From Clostridiales bacterium (GTDB lineage Bacteria; Bacillota; Clostridia; Christensenellales; Aristaeellaceae), in assembly GCA_004556395.1 (NCBI GenBank), contig SFHK01000018.1:4015-68014 (forward strand): a stretch of DNA of 64,000 nt, in the 5' to 3' direction. Every line of letters starts with the position of its first letter. Positions within the stretch are counted from its first letter, which is position 1. The translations under genes and the position numbers were made by a program. Positions 8,653 to 17,021 of the stretch are shown here, in pieces. The notes below the pieces were generated by a model. That model saw nothing but the letters and a program-made list of their open reading frames with translations. It did no database searches and had not been told where the DNA came from.

Positions 8653-9798
8653 ATGCGAAAGCTGTTGAGCCTGTTCTGCGCGCTTATGCTGCTGTGCGCG
8701 TCGCTGCCCGCGTGGGCGGACGGCGAATTTTCCGCCTACGTCAAAAAAGGCGCGGCGACAATCTACTCGGACGCGAAGCTCAAAACCCCCGCCGGCTCGC
8801 TCAGGAAAAACACCGTCGTGACCGTGCTCGCCTACAGGGACGGCGTAGCGAAGATTCAATACAAGAGCCGCACCGGCTTTGCACGGGTCTCGGATCTGGG
8901 AAGGGTGAGCGACATTGCCCGCCGGGCGACGCTCGTTCGCGAAAGCAAGGTTTATTCCAAGGCCTCCACAAAATCGAGCTATGTCAGCGTAGCCGCCGGG
9001 ACGGAGGTATACGTGCTCAAGGTCACGGGCGCGTGCGCGATGATCGAGCGCGGCGGCAAGGTCGGCTACGTACATAAAAACAATCTGTCGCTTTACGCGG
9101 CCGAGGAACCGGCAAAGGAAGAAAAGCCCGAGATCGTCTATGTGGAATACGAAGCGAAGGTGACCTCCTCTTCCCTGCGCGTCTACGCCTCCGCGAGCAC
9201 GAAGGCCAAATCGCTGGGCACGCTGAAAAAGGGCGCGCTCGTTACCGTGGTCGCCACCTGCGGGGACTGGGCGCGCGTGAAGAAGGGCGAGCGCGTGGGC
9301 TATTGCGCGCTGGGAAGCCTTGAAAAGTACGTCGATCCCTACGCCTATCTGAAGGACGGCCGCTATTCCAACGAAAAGACCATTTACACCTTCCTCACAA
9401 AGGAAATGAAGCTCTCGCCCGCGGCGGCCTGCGGCGCGCTGGCCAACATCAAGTTTGAAAGCGGCTACCGAACCGGCGCGCTCGGCGACGGCGGACGGAG
9501 CTTCGGCATCTGCCAGTGGTTCTACCTGCGCTTTACGCGGCTCAAGAACTTCTGCCAGAACCGGAATTACGACTATGAGACGATCGAAGGGCAGCTGTGG
9601 TTTTTGAAATACGAGCTGGAAACCTACTACCCGATGGTACTGCGCTATCTGCGCGGCGTTGAAAACACGGCCAAGGGCGCGTATGACGCGGGCTGGTACT
9701 GGTGCTATCATTTCGAGGGGCCGGCCAACCGCGAGCGGCTTTCCGTCACGCGCGGCAACTACGCACGGGATACCGTCTGGGCGCGCTACGGCGGCTGA
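8653..9798 (+). CDS. Secreted SH3b-repeat protein with C-terminal phage-tail-lysozyme domain (second paralogue)
   Basis: The 381-residue protein has a signal peptide (1-22, AWA cleavage), three SH3b domains (about 25-85, 90-150 and 160-225), no Pro/Thr linker, and a C-terminal lysozyme domain (about 240-381). That domain has CGALANIKFESGYR and SFGICQWFYLRF, with the putative catalytic Glu in FESGY. Both paralogues end in the same style (RDVYWPKYG and RDTVWARYG). I chose the ATG at 8653 because it follows AAGGAAG and opens a clear signal peptide; a longer frame upstream overlaps tatD. Confidence 0.85.
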   Translation: MRKLLSLFCALMLLCASLPAWADGEFSAYVKKGAATIYSDAKLKTPAGSLRKNTVVTVLAYRDGVAKIQYKSRTGFARVSDLGRVSDIARRATLVRESKVYSKASTKSSYVSVAAGTEVYVLKVTGACAMIERGGKVGYVHKNNLSLYAAEEPAKEEKPEIVYVEYEAKVTSSSLRVYASASTKAKSLGTLKKGALVTVVATCGDWARVKKGERVGYCALGSLEKYVDPYAYLKDGRYSNEKTIYTFLTKEMKLSPAAACGALANIKFESGYRTGALGDGGRSFGICQWFYLRFTRLKNFCQNRNYDYETIEGQLWFLKYELETYYPMVLRYLRGVENTAKGAYDAGWYWCYHFEGPANRERLSVTRGNYARDTVWARYGG

Positions 9799-9814
9799 CA
9801 AGGGAGGAACCTTT

Positions 9815-10399
9815 TTGGAACGCACACGGTTTTATGAGCTTTTAGACGCGTGCCCGGTCATCGCGGCGGCGAAAAACGAGGAGAGCCTGCGCCACTCACT
9901 GGACGCGGACTGCCGGGTTGTATTCGTGCTGTATGGAAACGTGGCCAACATTCCGGAGATCGTCGCGCGCATCGACGAGGCCGGGAAAACGCCCGTCGTG
10001 CACATCGATCTGGTCGACGGGCTGGCCGCGCGCGAGCCCGCGGTCGACTATATCCGTCTGCGCACGGCGGCCGCCGGAATCATCTCCACAAAGGGCGTAC
10101 TGCTCAAGCGCGCCCGCGAAGTGGGATTGATCGCCATTCAGCGCTTTTTCCTGCTGGATTCCATGGCGCTGACCAACATCGAAAAGCAGGTAAAGGCCAA
10201 CCAGCCCGACCTGATCGAGGTCATTCCCGGCGCTATGCCGAAGGTGATTCGCGGGCTGGCGCAGGGACTCGCGCTGCCGGTGATCGCGGGCGGCCTGATT
10301 CGCGACCGGGAGGACGCGGAAAACGCGCTCCACGCCGGCGCGAAGGCAATTTCCTGCTCGAGCGCAGAATTCTTAAGCCATTTTTCGTCACATTCTTAA
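9815..10399 (+). CDS. glpP: Glycerol-3-phosphate responsive antiterminator
   Basis: TIM-barrel RNA-binding regulator of 194 residues. Recognisable GlpP segments are CPVIAAAKNEESLRH, HIDLVDGLA, IISTKG, QRFFLLDSMAL, EVIPGAMPK and VIAGGLI. In Bacillus, GlpP with bound glycerol-3-phosphate lets polymerase read through a terminator in the glp leader. The start is a TTG at 9815, preceded by GGAGG at 7 bases; no ATG fits. The gene follows the lysozyme gene by 16 bases, and directly behind it lies a leader with an intrinsic terminator before a GlpA-like gene, which is exactly the expected target. Confidence 0.9.
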   Translation: MERTRFYELLDACPVIAAAKNEESLRHSLDADCRVVFVLYGNVANIPEIVARIDEAGKTPVVHIDLVDGLAAREPAVDYIRLRTAAAGIISTKGVLLKRAREVGLIAIQRFFLLDSMALTNIEKQVKANQPDLIEVIPGAMPKVIRGLAQGLALPVIAGGLIRDREDAENALHAGAKAISCSSAEFLSHFSSHS

Positions 10400-10407
10400 C
10401 AATCAAA

Positions 10408-10416
10408 TGCTATAAT
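10408..10416 (+). promoter_or_regulatory. Extended -10 promoter of the glp operon leader
   Basis: TGC followed directly by TATAAT (10411-10416) forms an extended -10 element; no good -35 box is visible. It begins 9 bases after the glpP stop and would start an RNA of about 115 nt before the GlpA-like gene. Confidence 0.55.
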
Positions 10417-10452
10417 TGCAGTTGTCAGCTTGGACCGAATACGGAGATTTAG

Positions 10453-10501
10453 AGAGTATGAGGACGCAGCCGTCAGGTTGTGTTTCTTGTACTCTTTTTT
10501 T
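10453..10501 (+). terminator. Intrinsic terminator in the glp leader, probable GlpP antitermination target
   Basis: AGAGTA (10453-10458) pairs with TACTCT (10490-10495), and CGCAGCC pairs inside with GGTTGTG. The stem is followed at once by a run of T. It lies upstream of the GlpA-like start codon and just after glpP, so it probably controls read-through. Confidence 0.75.
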
Positions 10502-10537
10502 GTCCGTCGATTTACAGAGGTTTGGAGGGGATTTGCA

Positions 10538-11977
10538 ATGTATGACGTCGCCGTGATCGGCTGCGGCATAATCGGCGCCGCGACGGCGTTCTCACTGTCC
10601 ATGTATCAGCTGAACGTCGTCGTTCTGGAAAGGGAAAACGACGTGGCTCTGGGCGCGACCCGCGCCAACAGCGCCATTATCCACGCGGGGTACGACCCCG
10701 AGCCCGGCACGAAGATGGCGCGGCTGAACGTGCGCGGCTGTGAAATGGCGCAGGCGCTGTGCGCCCAATTGGACGTGCCGTATCTGAACAACGGCTCGCT
10801 CGTCCTCGCGTTTTCCGAGGAGGAAATGGCCACCGTGCGGGAGCTGTACGCGCGCGGCGAAGCGAACGGCGTGCCCGGCCAGCGGATCCTGACCGGCGAC
10901 GAGGTGCGCGCCATGGAGCCCTATGTTTCGAACGAGGTCGTGGGCGCGCTGTACGCGCCGTCCGCGGGCATTGTCAATCCCTGGGAATACGCCATCGCCA
11001 TGGCGGAGGTCGCCGTACAGAACAGCGTCGAGGTGCGCTTGAACGCGGGCGTGACCGCGATTGCCCGCATTCCCGGCGGCTACCGCATTACCGCGGGCGA
11101 TCAGACCGTCGACGCGCGCTATGTGGTAAACTGCGCGGGCGTTGACAGCGCCGTCATGCACGAAATGGTCGCGCCGAAGGCGTTCACCATCTACCCTGTG
11201 CGCGGCGACTACTATCTGATGGACAAGTGCGAAAGCGTCCGCGCGCGCCGCGTGCTGTTCCAGTGCCCCTCCGCGCTGGGCAAGGGCGTGCTCGTCTCCC
11301 CCACCGTGCACGGCAACCTGATCGTCGGCCCGGACGCCGTCGCCTGCGAGGACGGCCACCGCGTGAACACCACGGCGGAGGGGCTCGCGTATGTCAAAAA
11401 GGCCGCCGCGCGTTCGGTTCCTTCCATCGACTACCGCAGCGCCATTCGCAATTTCGCCGGTATGCGCGCGAACTCCGACCAGAAGGATTTCGTCATCGGC
11501 ATGGCCGCCGAGAATTTCCTCGATCTGGCGGGCATCAAGTCCCCCGGCCTTTCCAGCGCGCCCGCCATCGGCGAGGAAGCGGTGAAGCTGCTTTCCGAAA
11601 ACGGGCTTGCGCTGACCCCGAAGGCGAATCCCGTCACCACGCGCAAATGCGTCCGCTTCAAATCCCTCAGCGAAGACGAGAAGCGCGAGGCGGTGCGCCG
11701 CAATCCCCTCTATGGCCGCGTGATCTGCCGCTGCGAAACGATCACTGAGGGCGAAATCGTGGACGCGATTCATTCCCCCATCCCACCCTGCTCGCTGGAC
11801 GGCGTGAAGCGCCGCGCCGGTTCCGGCATGGGACGCTGCCAGGGCGGCTTCTGCGGGCCGCGCGTGCTGGAAATCCTCGCGCGCGAGCGGAAGCTGGATC
11901 CTACCGAGATTCTGAAGGATCGCGCCGGAAGCTGGATTCTGGCCTGCGAAACCAAGGAGGAGGCGAAACGGGTATGA
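10538..11977 (+). CDS. GlpA-like FAD-dependent glycerol-3-phosphate dehydrogenase with BFD-type [2Fe-2S] domain
   Basis: The 479-residue protein starts with the FAD-binding motif VAVIGCGIIGAATA (DAO fold) and ends with a Cys-rich BFD-like domain containing CRCETITEGEI and GRCQGGFCGPRV, as in GlpA-type enzymes. It should oxidise glycerol-3-phosphate to dihydroxyacetone phosphate. The ATG at 10538 has GGAGGGG 8 bases upstream. It overlaps the next oxidoreductase gene by 4 bases. GlpP next door and the leader terminator support a role in glycerol use. Related DAO enzymes with the same C-terminal domain may use other 2-hydroxy acids, so the substrate rests on context. Confidence 0.82.
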   Translation: MYDVAVIGCGIIGAATAFSLSMYQLNVVVLERENDVALGATRANSAIIHAGYDPEPGTKMARLNVRGCEMAQALCAQLDVPYLNNGSLVLAFSEEEMATVRELYARGEANGVPGQRILTGDEVRAMEPYVSNEVVGALYAPSAGIVNPWEYAIAMAEVAVQNSVEVRLNAGVTAIARIPGGYRITAGDQTVDARYVVNCAGVDSAVMHEMVAPKAFTIYPVRGDYYLMDKCESVRARRVLFQCPSALGKGVLVSPTVHGNLIVGPDAVACEDGHRVNTTAEGLAYVKKAAARSVPSIDYRSAIRNFAGMRANSDQKDFVIGMAAENFLDLAGIKSPGLSSAPAIGEEAVKLLSENGLALTPKANPVTTRKCVRFKSLSEDEKREAVRRNPLYGRVICRCETITEGEIVDAIHSPIPPCSLDGVKRRAGSGMGRCQGGFCGPRVLEILARERKLDPTEILKDRAGSWILACETKEEAKRV

Positions 11978-13236
11978 CGTATGATCTGATTGTCATCGGC
12001 GGCGGCCCCGCCGGTCTGGCCGCGGCCGTGAGCGCCTCCGAGAACGGATTGAAAAACATACTCATCGTCGAGCGCGACAGGGAGCTTGGCGGCATTCTGA
12101 ACCAGTGCATCCACAACGGCTTCGGCCTGCACCGCTTCAAGGAAGAGCTGAGCGGCCCCGAATACGCGCGCCGCTTCATTGAAATGCTCAAAAACACCGC
12201 CGTTTCGGTGCTGACCGACGCGATGGTGCTGGATATTGCCCCGGATCGAACGGTGCGCGTCGTAAGCGCGCAGCACGGCTACCAGACGCTGGCCGCGAAG
12301 TCCGTTGTGCTCGCGATGGGCTGCCGCGAGCGCACGCGCGGCGCGATCGGCATTCCCGGCGACCGCCCGTCGGGCGTGTTTACCGCCGGCACGGCGCAGC
12401 GCTATCTGAACCTTGAGGGCTACATGTGCGGCCGCCGCGTCGTCATTCTCGGAAGCGGCGACATCGGCCTGATCATGGCGCGCCGCATGACGCTGGAGGG
12501 CGCGAAGGTGCTGGCGTGCGTCGAGGTCATGCCCTATTCCGGCGGCCTGACGCGCAACATCGTGCAATGCCTGCACGACTTCGACATTCCGCTCTACCTC
12601 TCCCACACCGTCACGGACATCACCGCGACGAACGGCCGCGTGTCCAGCGTCACCGTCGCGCAGGTGGACGAGCGCCGCGCGCCCATCCCGGGAACGGAAA
12701 TGCACTTTGACTGCGACACGCTGCTTCTGTCCGTCGGCCTGATTCCCGAAAACGAGCTGACCCGCGCCGCGGGCATCGCAATCGATCCGCGCACCAACGG
12801 CCCCGTCGTGTTCGAGAACATGGAAACCTCCATGCCCGGCGTATTCGCCTGCGGCAACGTCGTTCACGTGCACGATCTGGTCGACTACGTATCCGCCGAG
12901 AGCGAGCGCGCCGGAAAGGCCGCCGCAAGGTTCGTGCTGAACGGCGACGCGCAGGGCGAGCCGATTGAGCTTCACAACGGAAACGCCGTGTCCTACACCG
13001 TGCCGCAGAAGCTTCGCCGCGAAAACGTGGAGAAGGTCGCCGACGTGTTCTTCCGCGTGCGCCGCATCTTCGGCGCGAGCGTGATCAACGTGACGAGCGG
13101 CGGGCAGGCGCTGGCTTCCTATAAGCGCGAGCGCATGGCTCCCGGCGAAATGGAGCACCTGCTGCTGCCCGCGGCGCTGCTTCAGAAGGCGTCCGGCGAA
13201 ATCACCATTTCCTGCGAGGAGGCGGATTGCAAATGA
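11974..13236 (+). CDS. NAD(P)/FAD-dependent oxidoreductase, partner of the GlpA-like enzyme
   Basis: The 420-residue protein has two dinucleotide-binding motifs, VIGGGPAGLAAAVSAS at the N-terminus and VVILGSGDIGLIMARR near residue 155, and a late FAD motif with GVFACGNVVHVHDLVD. It lacks a CxxxxC redox disulfide like that of thioredoxin reductase. It probably passes electrons from the GlpA-like flavin and its iron-sulfur cluster to or from pyridine nucleotide. It overlaps both neighbours by 4 bases, which indicates a complex made in fixed ratio. Confidence 0.85.
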   Translation: MTYDLIVIGGGPAGLAAAVSASENGLKNILIVERDRELGGILNQCIHNGFGLHRFKEELSGPEYARRFIEMLKNTAVSVLTDAMVLDIAPDRTVRVVSAQHGYQTLAAKSVVLAMGCRERTRGAIGIPGDRPSGVFTAGTAQRYLNLEGYMCGRRVVILGSGDIGLIMARRMTLEGAKVLACVEVMPYSGGLTRNIVQCLHDFDIPLYLSHTVTDITATNGRVSSVTVAQVDERRAPIPGTEMHFDCDTLLLSVGLIPENELTRAAGIAIDPRTNGPVVFENMETSMPGVFACGNVVHVHDLVDYVSAESERAGKAAARFVLNGDAQGEPIELHNGNAVSYTVPQKLRRENVEKVADVFFRVRRIFGASVINVTSGGQALASYKRERMAPGEMEHLLLPAALLQKASGEITISCEEADCK

Positions 13237-13577
13237 AGGAACTGATTTGTATCGTCTGCCCGAGAGGCTGCCACCTGAAGGTGGATGAAGCGAACGATTA
13301 TGCCGTGACCGGCAATTCGTGCCCCCGCGGCGCGGAATACGGGCGCAACGAGTGCACCCACCCGACGCGCGTGCTGACGACGACCGTCAAAATCGACGGC
13401 GCGGCCTATCGCCGCTGCCCCGTGCGCACCGAGCGCGCCATCGACAAGAGCCTGCTGTTCAAGGCCATGGACGCACTGAACGGCGTGACCCTGCACGCAC
13501 CCGTCCATGTGGGCGACGTGGCGCTCGAAAACGTGTGCGGCACCGGCGTGAACGTGATCGTCACCCGCGAGCTGTAA
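13233..13577 (+). CDS. DUF1667 protein, third component of the glp-type oxidoreductase operon
   Basis: Small protein (about 114 residues) that starts with the Cys motif ELICIVCPRGCHLKV and has a further GNSCPRGAEYG, giving four Cys that can hold a metal or iron-sulfur cluster. DUF1667 genes commonly follow GlpA-like and FAD/NAD oxidoreductase genes in Clostridia; its exact job is not established. The ATG at 13233 overlaps the previous stop (ATGA). A TTG two codons earlier, closer to GGAGG, is an alternative start. Confidence 0.85.
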   Translation: MKELICIVCPRGCHLKVDEANDYAVTGNSCPRGAEYGRNECTHPTRVLTTTVKIDGAAYRRCPVRTERAIDKSLLFKAMDALNGVTLHAPVHVGDVALENVCGTGVNVIVTREL

Positions 13578-13592
13578 GCTTCCACCTTCTGC

Positions 13593-13638
13593 AAACCGGC
13601 GTGCCGGCGCTTCGTTTGAGGCTCGACGCGCCGGTTTT
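13593..13638 (+). terminator. Terminator of the glp-type operon
   Basis: AAACCGGCG (13593-13601) pairs with CGCCGGTTTT (13629-13638), ending in a T-rich tract. Confidence 0.7.
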
Positions 13639-13707
13639 CTTCTGTGAAGGCCGATCTATGGCGAAAATGCGAACATGGTAACTTTATTATGCCGCGGCGC
13701 GGATGGA

Positions 13708-13736
13708 TTGCGAACGCGGTTTTTCTGTGCTATACT
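13708..13736 (+). promoter_or_regulatory. Promoter of the orphan dnaK-like gene
   Basis: TTGCGA (13708-13713), 17 bases, TATACT (13731-13736) with TGC directly before the -10 box (extended -10). No CIRCE element is present, so HrcA control is not indicated. Confidence 0.6.
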
Positions 13737-13768
13737 ATCCGCAAAACAGGAAAGCAGAGGAATTCTCT

Positions 13769-15526
13769 ATGGGATATATGATCGGCATTGACCTTGGAAC
13801 CACAAACTCCTGCATGGCGTACATCGAAAACGGCGAACCCGTCATCATCCCCAACGCCAACGGCGCGCGCACCACGCCGTCCGTCGTGGCGATTACCAAA
13901 ACCGGCGAGCGCGTCGTGGGCGAAGCCGCCAAGCGGCAGGCCGCCGCCAACGCCGGGCGCACGATTCAGTCCATCAAGCGCCAGATGGGCAGCGATTTCC
14001 GCGCGAAGATCGACGGCCACGAGTATTCCCCGCAGGAAATCAGCGCCATGATTCTTTCAAAGTTGAAAACCGACGCGGAAAGCTATCTCGGCGGCTCCGT
14101 CACGGACGCGGTGATCACCGTGCCCGCCTATTTCAGCGACGCGCAGCGGCAGGCCACGAAGGACGCGGGCACAATCGCGGGGCTGAACGTTCTGCGCATC
14201 GTCAACGAGCCGACGGCGGCGGCGCTGGCGTTCGGCATCGACCGGCACGAAAAGCAGAAGATTCTCGTGTACGACCTCGGCGGCGGCACGTTCGACGTGT
14301 CCATTCTCGACATCGATTCCGACGTGGTGGAGGTCGTCGCCACGTCCGGCAACAACCATCTGGGCGGCGACGATTTCGACCAGTGCGTGGCCGATTACCT
14401 GATTTCCGACTTCAAAAAGGACACCCGCATCGACCTCGGCCGGGACGCGACCGCGCTTCAGCGCGTGCGCGAAGCGGCGGAAAAGGCCAAGATCGAGCTT
14501 TCCAGCGCCATGCAGACGACGGTCAGTCTGCCCTTCATCGCCGCCGGAAAGGAAGGGCCGGTGCATCTGGAAAAGACGCTCACGCGCGCGCTGTTCAATC
14601 AGCTGACGAGTCATCTCGTGGAAGCCACGCTTGAGCCGATGCGTCAGGCGCTGGCCGACGCGGGACTGTCCGCTTCCCAGCTGGACAAGGTTCTGCTGGT
14701 CGGCGGCTCCACGCGCATCCCGGCCGTGCAGGACGCGGTGCGGAAGTTCACCGGCAAGGAGCCCTTCCGCGGCGTGAACCCGGACGAATGCGTCGCCATG
14801 GGCGCGGCGCTGCAGGGCGGCGTGATGGCCGGAGACGTGAAGAGCCTGCTCCTCTTGGACGTTACGCCGCTGTCGCTGGGCGTGGAAACCGTGGGCAACA
14901 ACTTCTCCGTCATCATCCCCCGCAACACGACCCTGCCCATTCAGCGCAGCCAGATTTATACCACGACTTCCCCGTTCCAGTCCAAGGTGGAAATTCACGT
15001 GCTGCAGGGCGAGCGCCCGCTGGCCTCGGAGAACAAAACGCTGGGACGCTTCATGCTGGACGGTCTCAAGCGCGGCTTCTCGCAGCCGCAGATCGAGGTT
15101 ACGTTCTCCATCGACGCGAACGGCATCGTGAACGTCTCCGCCCGCGATCAGGCGACCGGCCGCGCGCAGCAGATCACCATCACCGCATCCGGGAACCTTT
15201 CGCAGGAGGAGATTCGCCGCGCTGTCGAGGACGCGGAGCGCTACGCCGAAGCGGACAAAAAGAAGCGCGAGGAAACGGAAATAAAAATGCGCGGCGAACA
15301 ACTGTTGGTTGACGCAGCGCAGATTTCAAAAAAGCTGTCAAAGGAGGACAGGCAGCGCATCGACCCGATGCTGCACGAGCTGAAGGCGGCGCTCAAGGCC
15401 GACAACCTTTCGGAGATTCGTGAAAAGAGCGAACGCCTGAAGCAGGTTCTGGACGCGATCGGCTATTCCTTCACCGGCGAGGCCGGGAACGCCGACGACG
15501 GTTCCTACGATTCCGAGGTGCGCTGA
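13769..15526 (+). CDS. dnaK: Hsp70 chaperone, DnaK family, short form
   Basis: ATP-driven chaperone. IGIDLGTTNSC opens the nucleotide-binding domain, VYDLGGGTFDVSILD and LVGGSTRIPAVQ complete it, and the substrate-binding domain (VTPLSLGVETVG onward) ends in a reduced helical lid. At 585 residues it is shorter than a usual DnaK (about 610-640). It stands alone without hrcA, grpE or dnaJ and lacks a CIRCE operator, so it may be a paralogue rather than the main DnaK. The ATG at 13769 follows AGAGGA. Its stop codon abuts the aspA stop on the other strand with no gap. Confidence 0.88.
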   Translation: MGYMIGIDLGTTNSCMAYIENGEPVIIPNANGARTTPSVVAITKTGERVVGEAAKRQAAANAGRTIQSIKRQMGSDFRAKIDGHEYSPQEISAMILSKLKTDAESYLGGSVTDAVITVPAYFSDAQRQATKDAGTIAGLNVLRIVNEPTAAALAFGIDRHEKQKILVYDLGGGTFDVSILDIDSDVVEVVATSGNNHLGGDDFDQCVADYLISDFKKDTRIDLGRDATALQRVREAAEKAKIELSSAMQTTVSLPFIAAGKEGPVHLEKTLTRALFNQLTSHLVEATLEPMRQALADAGLSASQLDKVLLVGGSTRIPAVQDAVRKFTGKEPFRGVNPDECVAMGAALQGGVMAGDVKSLLLLDVTPLSLGVETVGNNFSVIIPRNTTLPIQRSQIYTTTSPFQSKVEIHVLQGERPLASENKTLGRFMLDGLKRGFSQPQIEVTFSIDANGIVNVSARDQATGRAQQITITASGNLSQEEIRRAVEDAERYAEADKKKREETEIKMRGEQLLVDAAQISKKLSKEDRQRIDPMLHELKAALKADNLSEIREKSERLKQVLDAIGYSFTGEAGNADDGSYDSEVR

Positions 15527-16912
15527 TCAGCGTCCCGTCATCCGCACGGGATCCAGCGCCTGTTCCACCTGTTCGCCGGTCAGAAGCCCCTTGGAAACGA
15601 CGAGCTCCCTGACCGGCGTGCCGGTTTTCAGCGCTTCCTGCGCCAGATGGCACGCGGCGGTATAGCCGATTGTCGGGCACAGCGCCGTCACGATGCCGAT
15701 GGAGCGCTCCACCTCGGCGCGGCACGCCGCTTCGTTTGCGAGGATGCCCTCCACGCAGTTGACCGTCAGCGTTTCGACGGCATGCGTGAACTGCTCGATG
15801 CCCTGATTCAGGCTGTCGAAGATCACGGGTTCAAAGGCGTTCAGCTCCAGCTGCCCTGCTTCCGCCGCCATGCTTACCGTGGTGTCGAAGCCGGCCAAGC
15901 GGAACGCCACCTGCGTGACGACCTCCGGAATTACCGGGTTCACCTTGCCGGGCATGATGGACGAGCCGTTCTGCCGCGCGGGAAGCACGATTTCGCTCAG
16001 ACCCGTGCGCGGGCCGGAGGACGTCAGCCGCAGATCGTTGCAGATTTTGGAAAGACTCATGCCCGCGCCCTTGAGCGCGCCGGAAAGCGCCGGATACGCA
16101 TCCGCGTTCTGCGTGCCGTCGATCAGATCCTCGCACTTCACAAAGGGAATGCCGGTCTGCTCCGCGAGGATGGGCACGACGCGCTCCACGAAGACGGGAT
16201 GCGCGTTCAGGCGCGTGCCAATGGCGGTTCCGCCCAGATTCAGCGCGAGCATTTCGTCCCGCGCGCGAAGCAGACGACCCTTTTCACGCTCCATCACGCG
16301 CGCGTAGGCCTGAAATTCCTGTCCGAGGCGCATGGGCACAGCATCCTGCAGCTGCGTGCGCCCCATCTTGATCACGCCGTCGAATTCCTCTGCCTTTTTG
16401 TGAAACGCGGCAATCAGGCCGTCCAGCGCCTTTAGAAGATTCCCCATCAGCACATACGCCGTCATGCGCCCGCAGGACGGATACACGTCGTTCGTGGACT
16501 GGCCGCGATTCACGTGGTCGTTCGGGTTCACGAGCGTATAATCGCCCTTCGTTCCGCCCAGAATTTCAATGGCGCGGTTGGCGATAACCTCGTTCGCGTT
16601 CATATTGGTTGACGTGCCCGCGCCGCCCTGCACGGGGTCGACGATAAACTGATCGCGGAAGCGCCCTTCCAGAATCTCGTCGCACGCCTGCTCGATCGCC
16701 CGCGCGACCGTCTCCGGAACCGCGCCCGCCTGACGGTTGGCCTCGGCGCAGGCCTTTTTCACGTGCGCAAGGCTTTCAATCATCTGCGGATGGAGCTTGT
16801 GCCCCGTGATCGGGAAATTTTCCTGCGCTCGCAGGGAATGAATGCCATAATACGCATCCTCCGGCACGACTCTTGCGCCTACAAGGTCTTTTTCCACGCG
16901 ATTTCCAGCCAT
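15527..16912 (-). CDS. aspA: Aspartate ammonia-lyase
   Basis: Converts aspartate to fumarate and ammonia. The superfamily signature GSSIMPGKVNPVIPEVVTQV is the aspartase form (fumarases have NPTQ after KVN). The N-terminal RVEKDLVGARVVPEDAYYGIH and the middle GRTQLQDAVPM are also aspartase-like. Length is 461 residues from the ATG at 16912, which has AGGGG upstream and opens at MAGNRVEKD. It is transcribed divergently from a LysR gene with a shared promoter region of about 110 bases, so that regulator is the likely controller. Confidence 0.92.
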   Translation of the reverse strand: MAGNRVEKDLVGARVVPEDAYYGIHSLRAQENFPITGHKLHPQMIESLAHVKKACAEANRQAGAVPETVARAIEQACDEILEGRFRDQFIVDPVQGGAGTSTNMNANEVIANRAIEILGGTKGDYTLVNPNDHVNRGQSTNDVYPSCGRMTAYVLMGNLLKALDGLIAAFHKKAEEFDGVIKMGRTQLQDAVPMRLGQEFQAYARVMEREKGRLLRARDEMLALNLGGTAIGTRLNAHPVFVERVVPILAEQTGIPFVKCEDLIDGTQNADAYPALSGALKGAGMSLSKICNDLRLTSSGPRTGLSEIVLPARQNGSSIMPGKVNPVIPEVVTQVAFRLAGFDTTVSMAAEAGQLELNAFEPVIFDSLNQGIEQFTHAVETLTVNCVEGILANEAACRAEVERSIGIVTALCPTIGYTAACHLAQEALKTGTPVRELVVSKGLLTGEQVEQALDPVRMTGR

Positions 16913-16942
16913 ATCGATCGCCCCTTTTTCATGTTGCCAAAT

Positions 16943-16971
16943 ATTATACCTGTGTGCTATAATATTTTCAA
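16943..16971 (-). promoter_or_regulatory. aspA promoter
   Basis: Minus strand: TTGAAA (16966-16971), 17 bases, TATAAT (16943-16948), 31 bases before the aspA ATG. The -35 box overlaps the region just after the opposing lysR -10 box, so the two promoters lie back to back and overlap. Confidence 0.75.
16955..16963 (+). promoter_or_regulatory. Promoter (-10) of the lysR gene
   Basis: Extended -10 element TGC-TATAAT ending at 16963, about 58 bases before the lysR ATG; no clear -35 box. Confidence 0.5.
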
Positions 16972-16994
16972 ATACCAATTTGTAAATCCACATG

Positions 16995-17010
16995 ATAGGT
17001 ATATGCCTAT
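16995..17010. promoter_or_regulatory. Candidate LysR-type operator
   Basis: The dyad ATAGG-N6-CCTAT (16995-17010) lies immediately before the lysR ribosome binding site. LysR regulators bind interrupted dyads with a T-N11-A or similar core. The position fits autoregulation. The assignment rests on position and symmetry only. Confidence 0.4.
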
Positions 17011-17021
17011 GAGGTGATGCG

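Noticed and set aside
6315..9798. Prophage remnant
   Set aside because: Only the lysozyme domain is phage-like; there are no structural, integrase or repressor genes, and both proteins have signal peptides and SH3b wall-binding domains.
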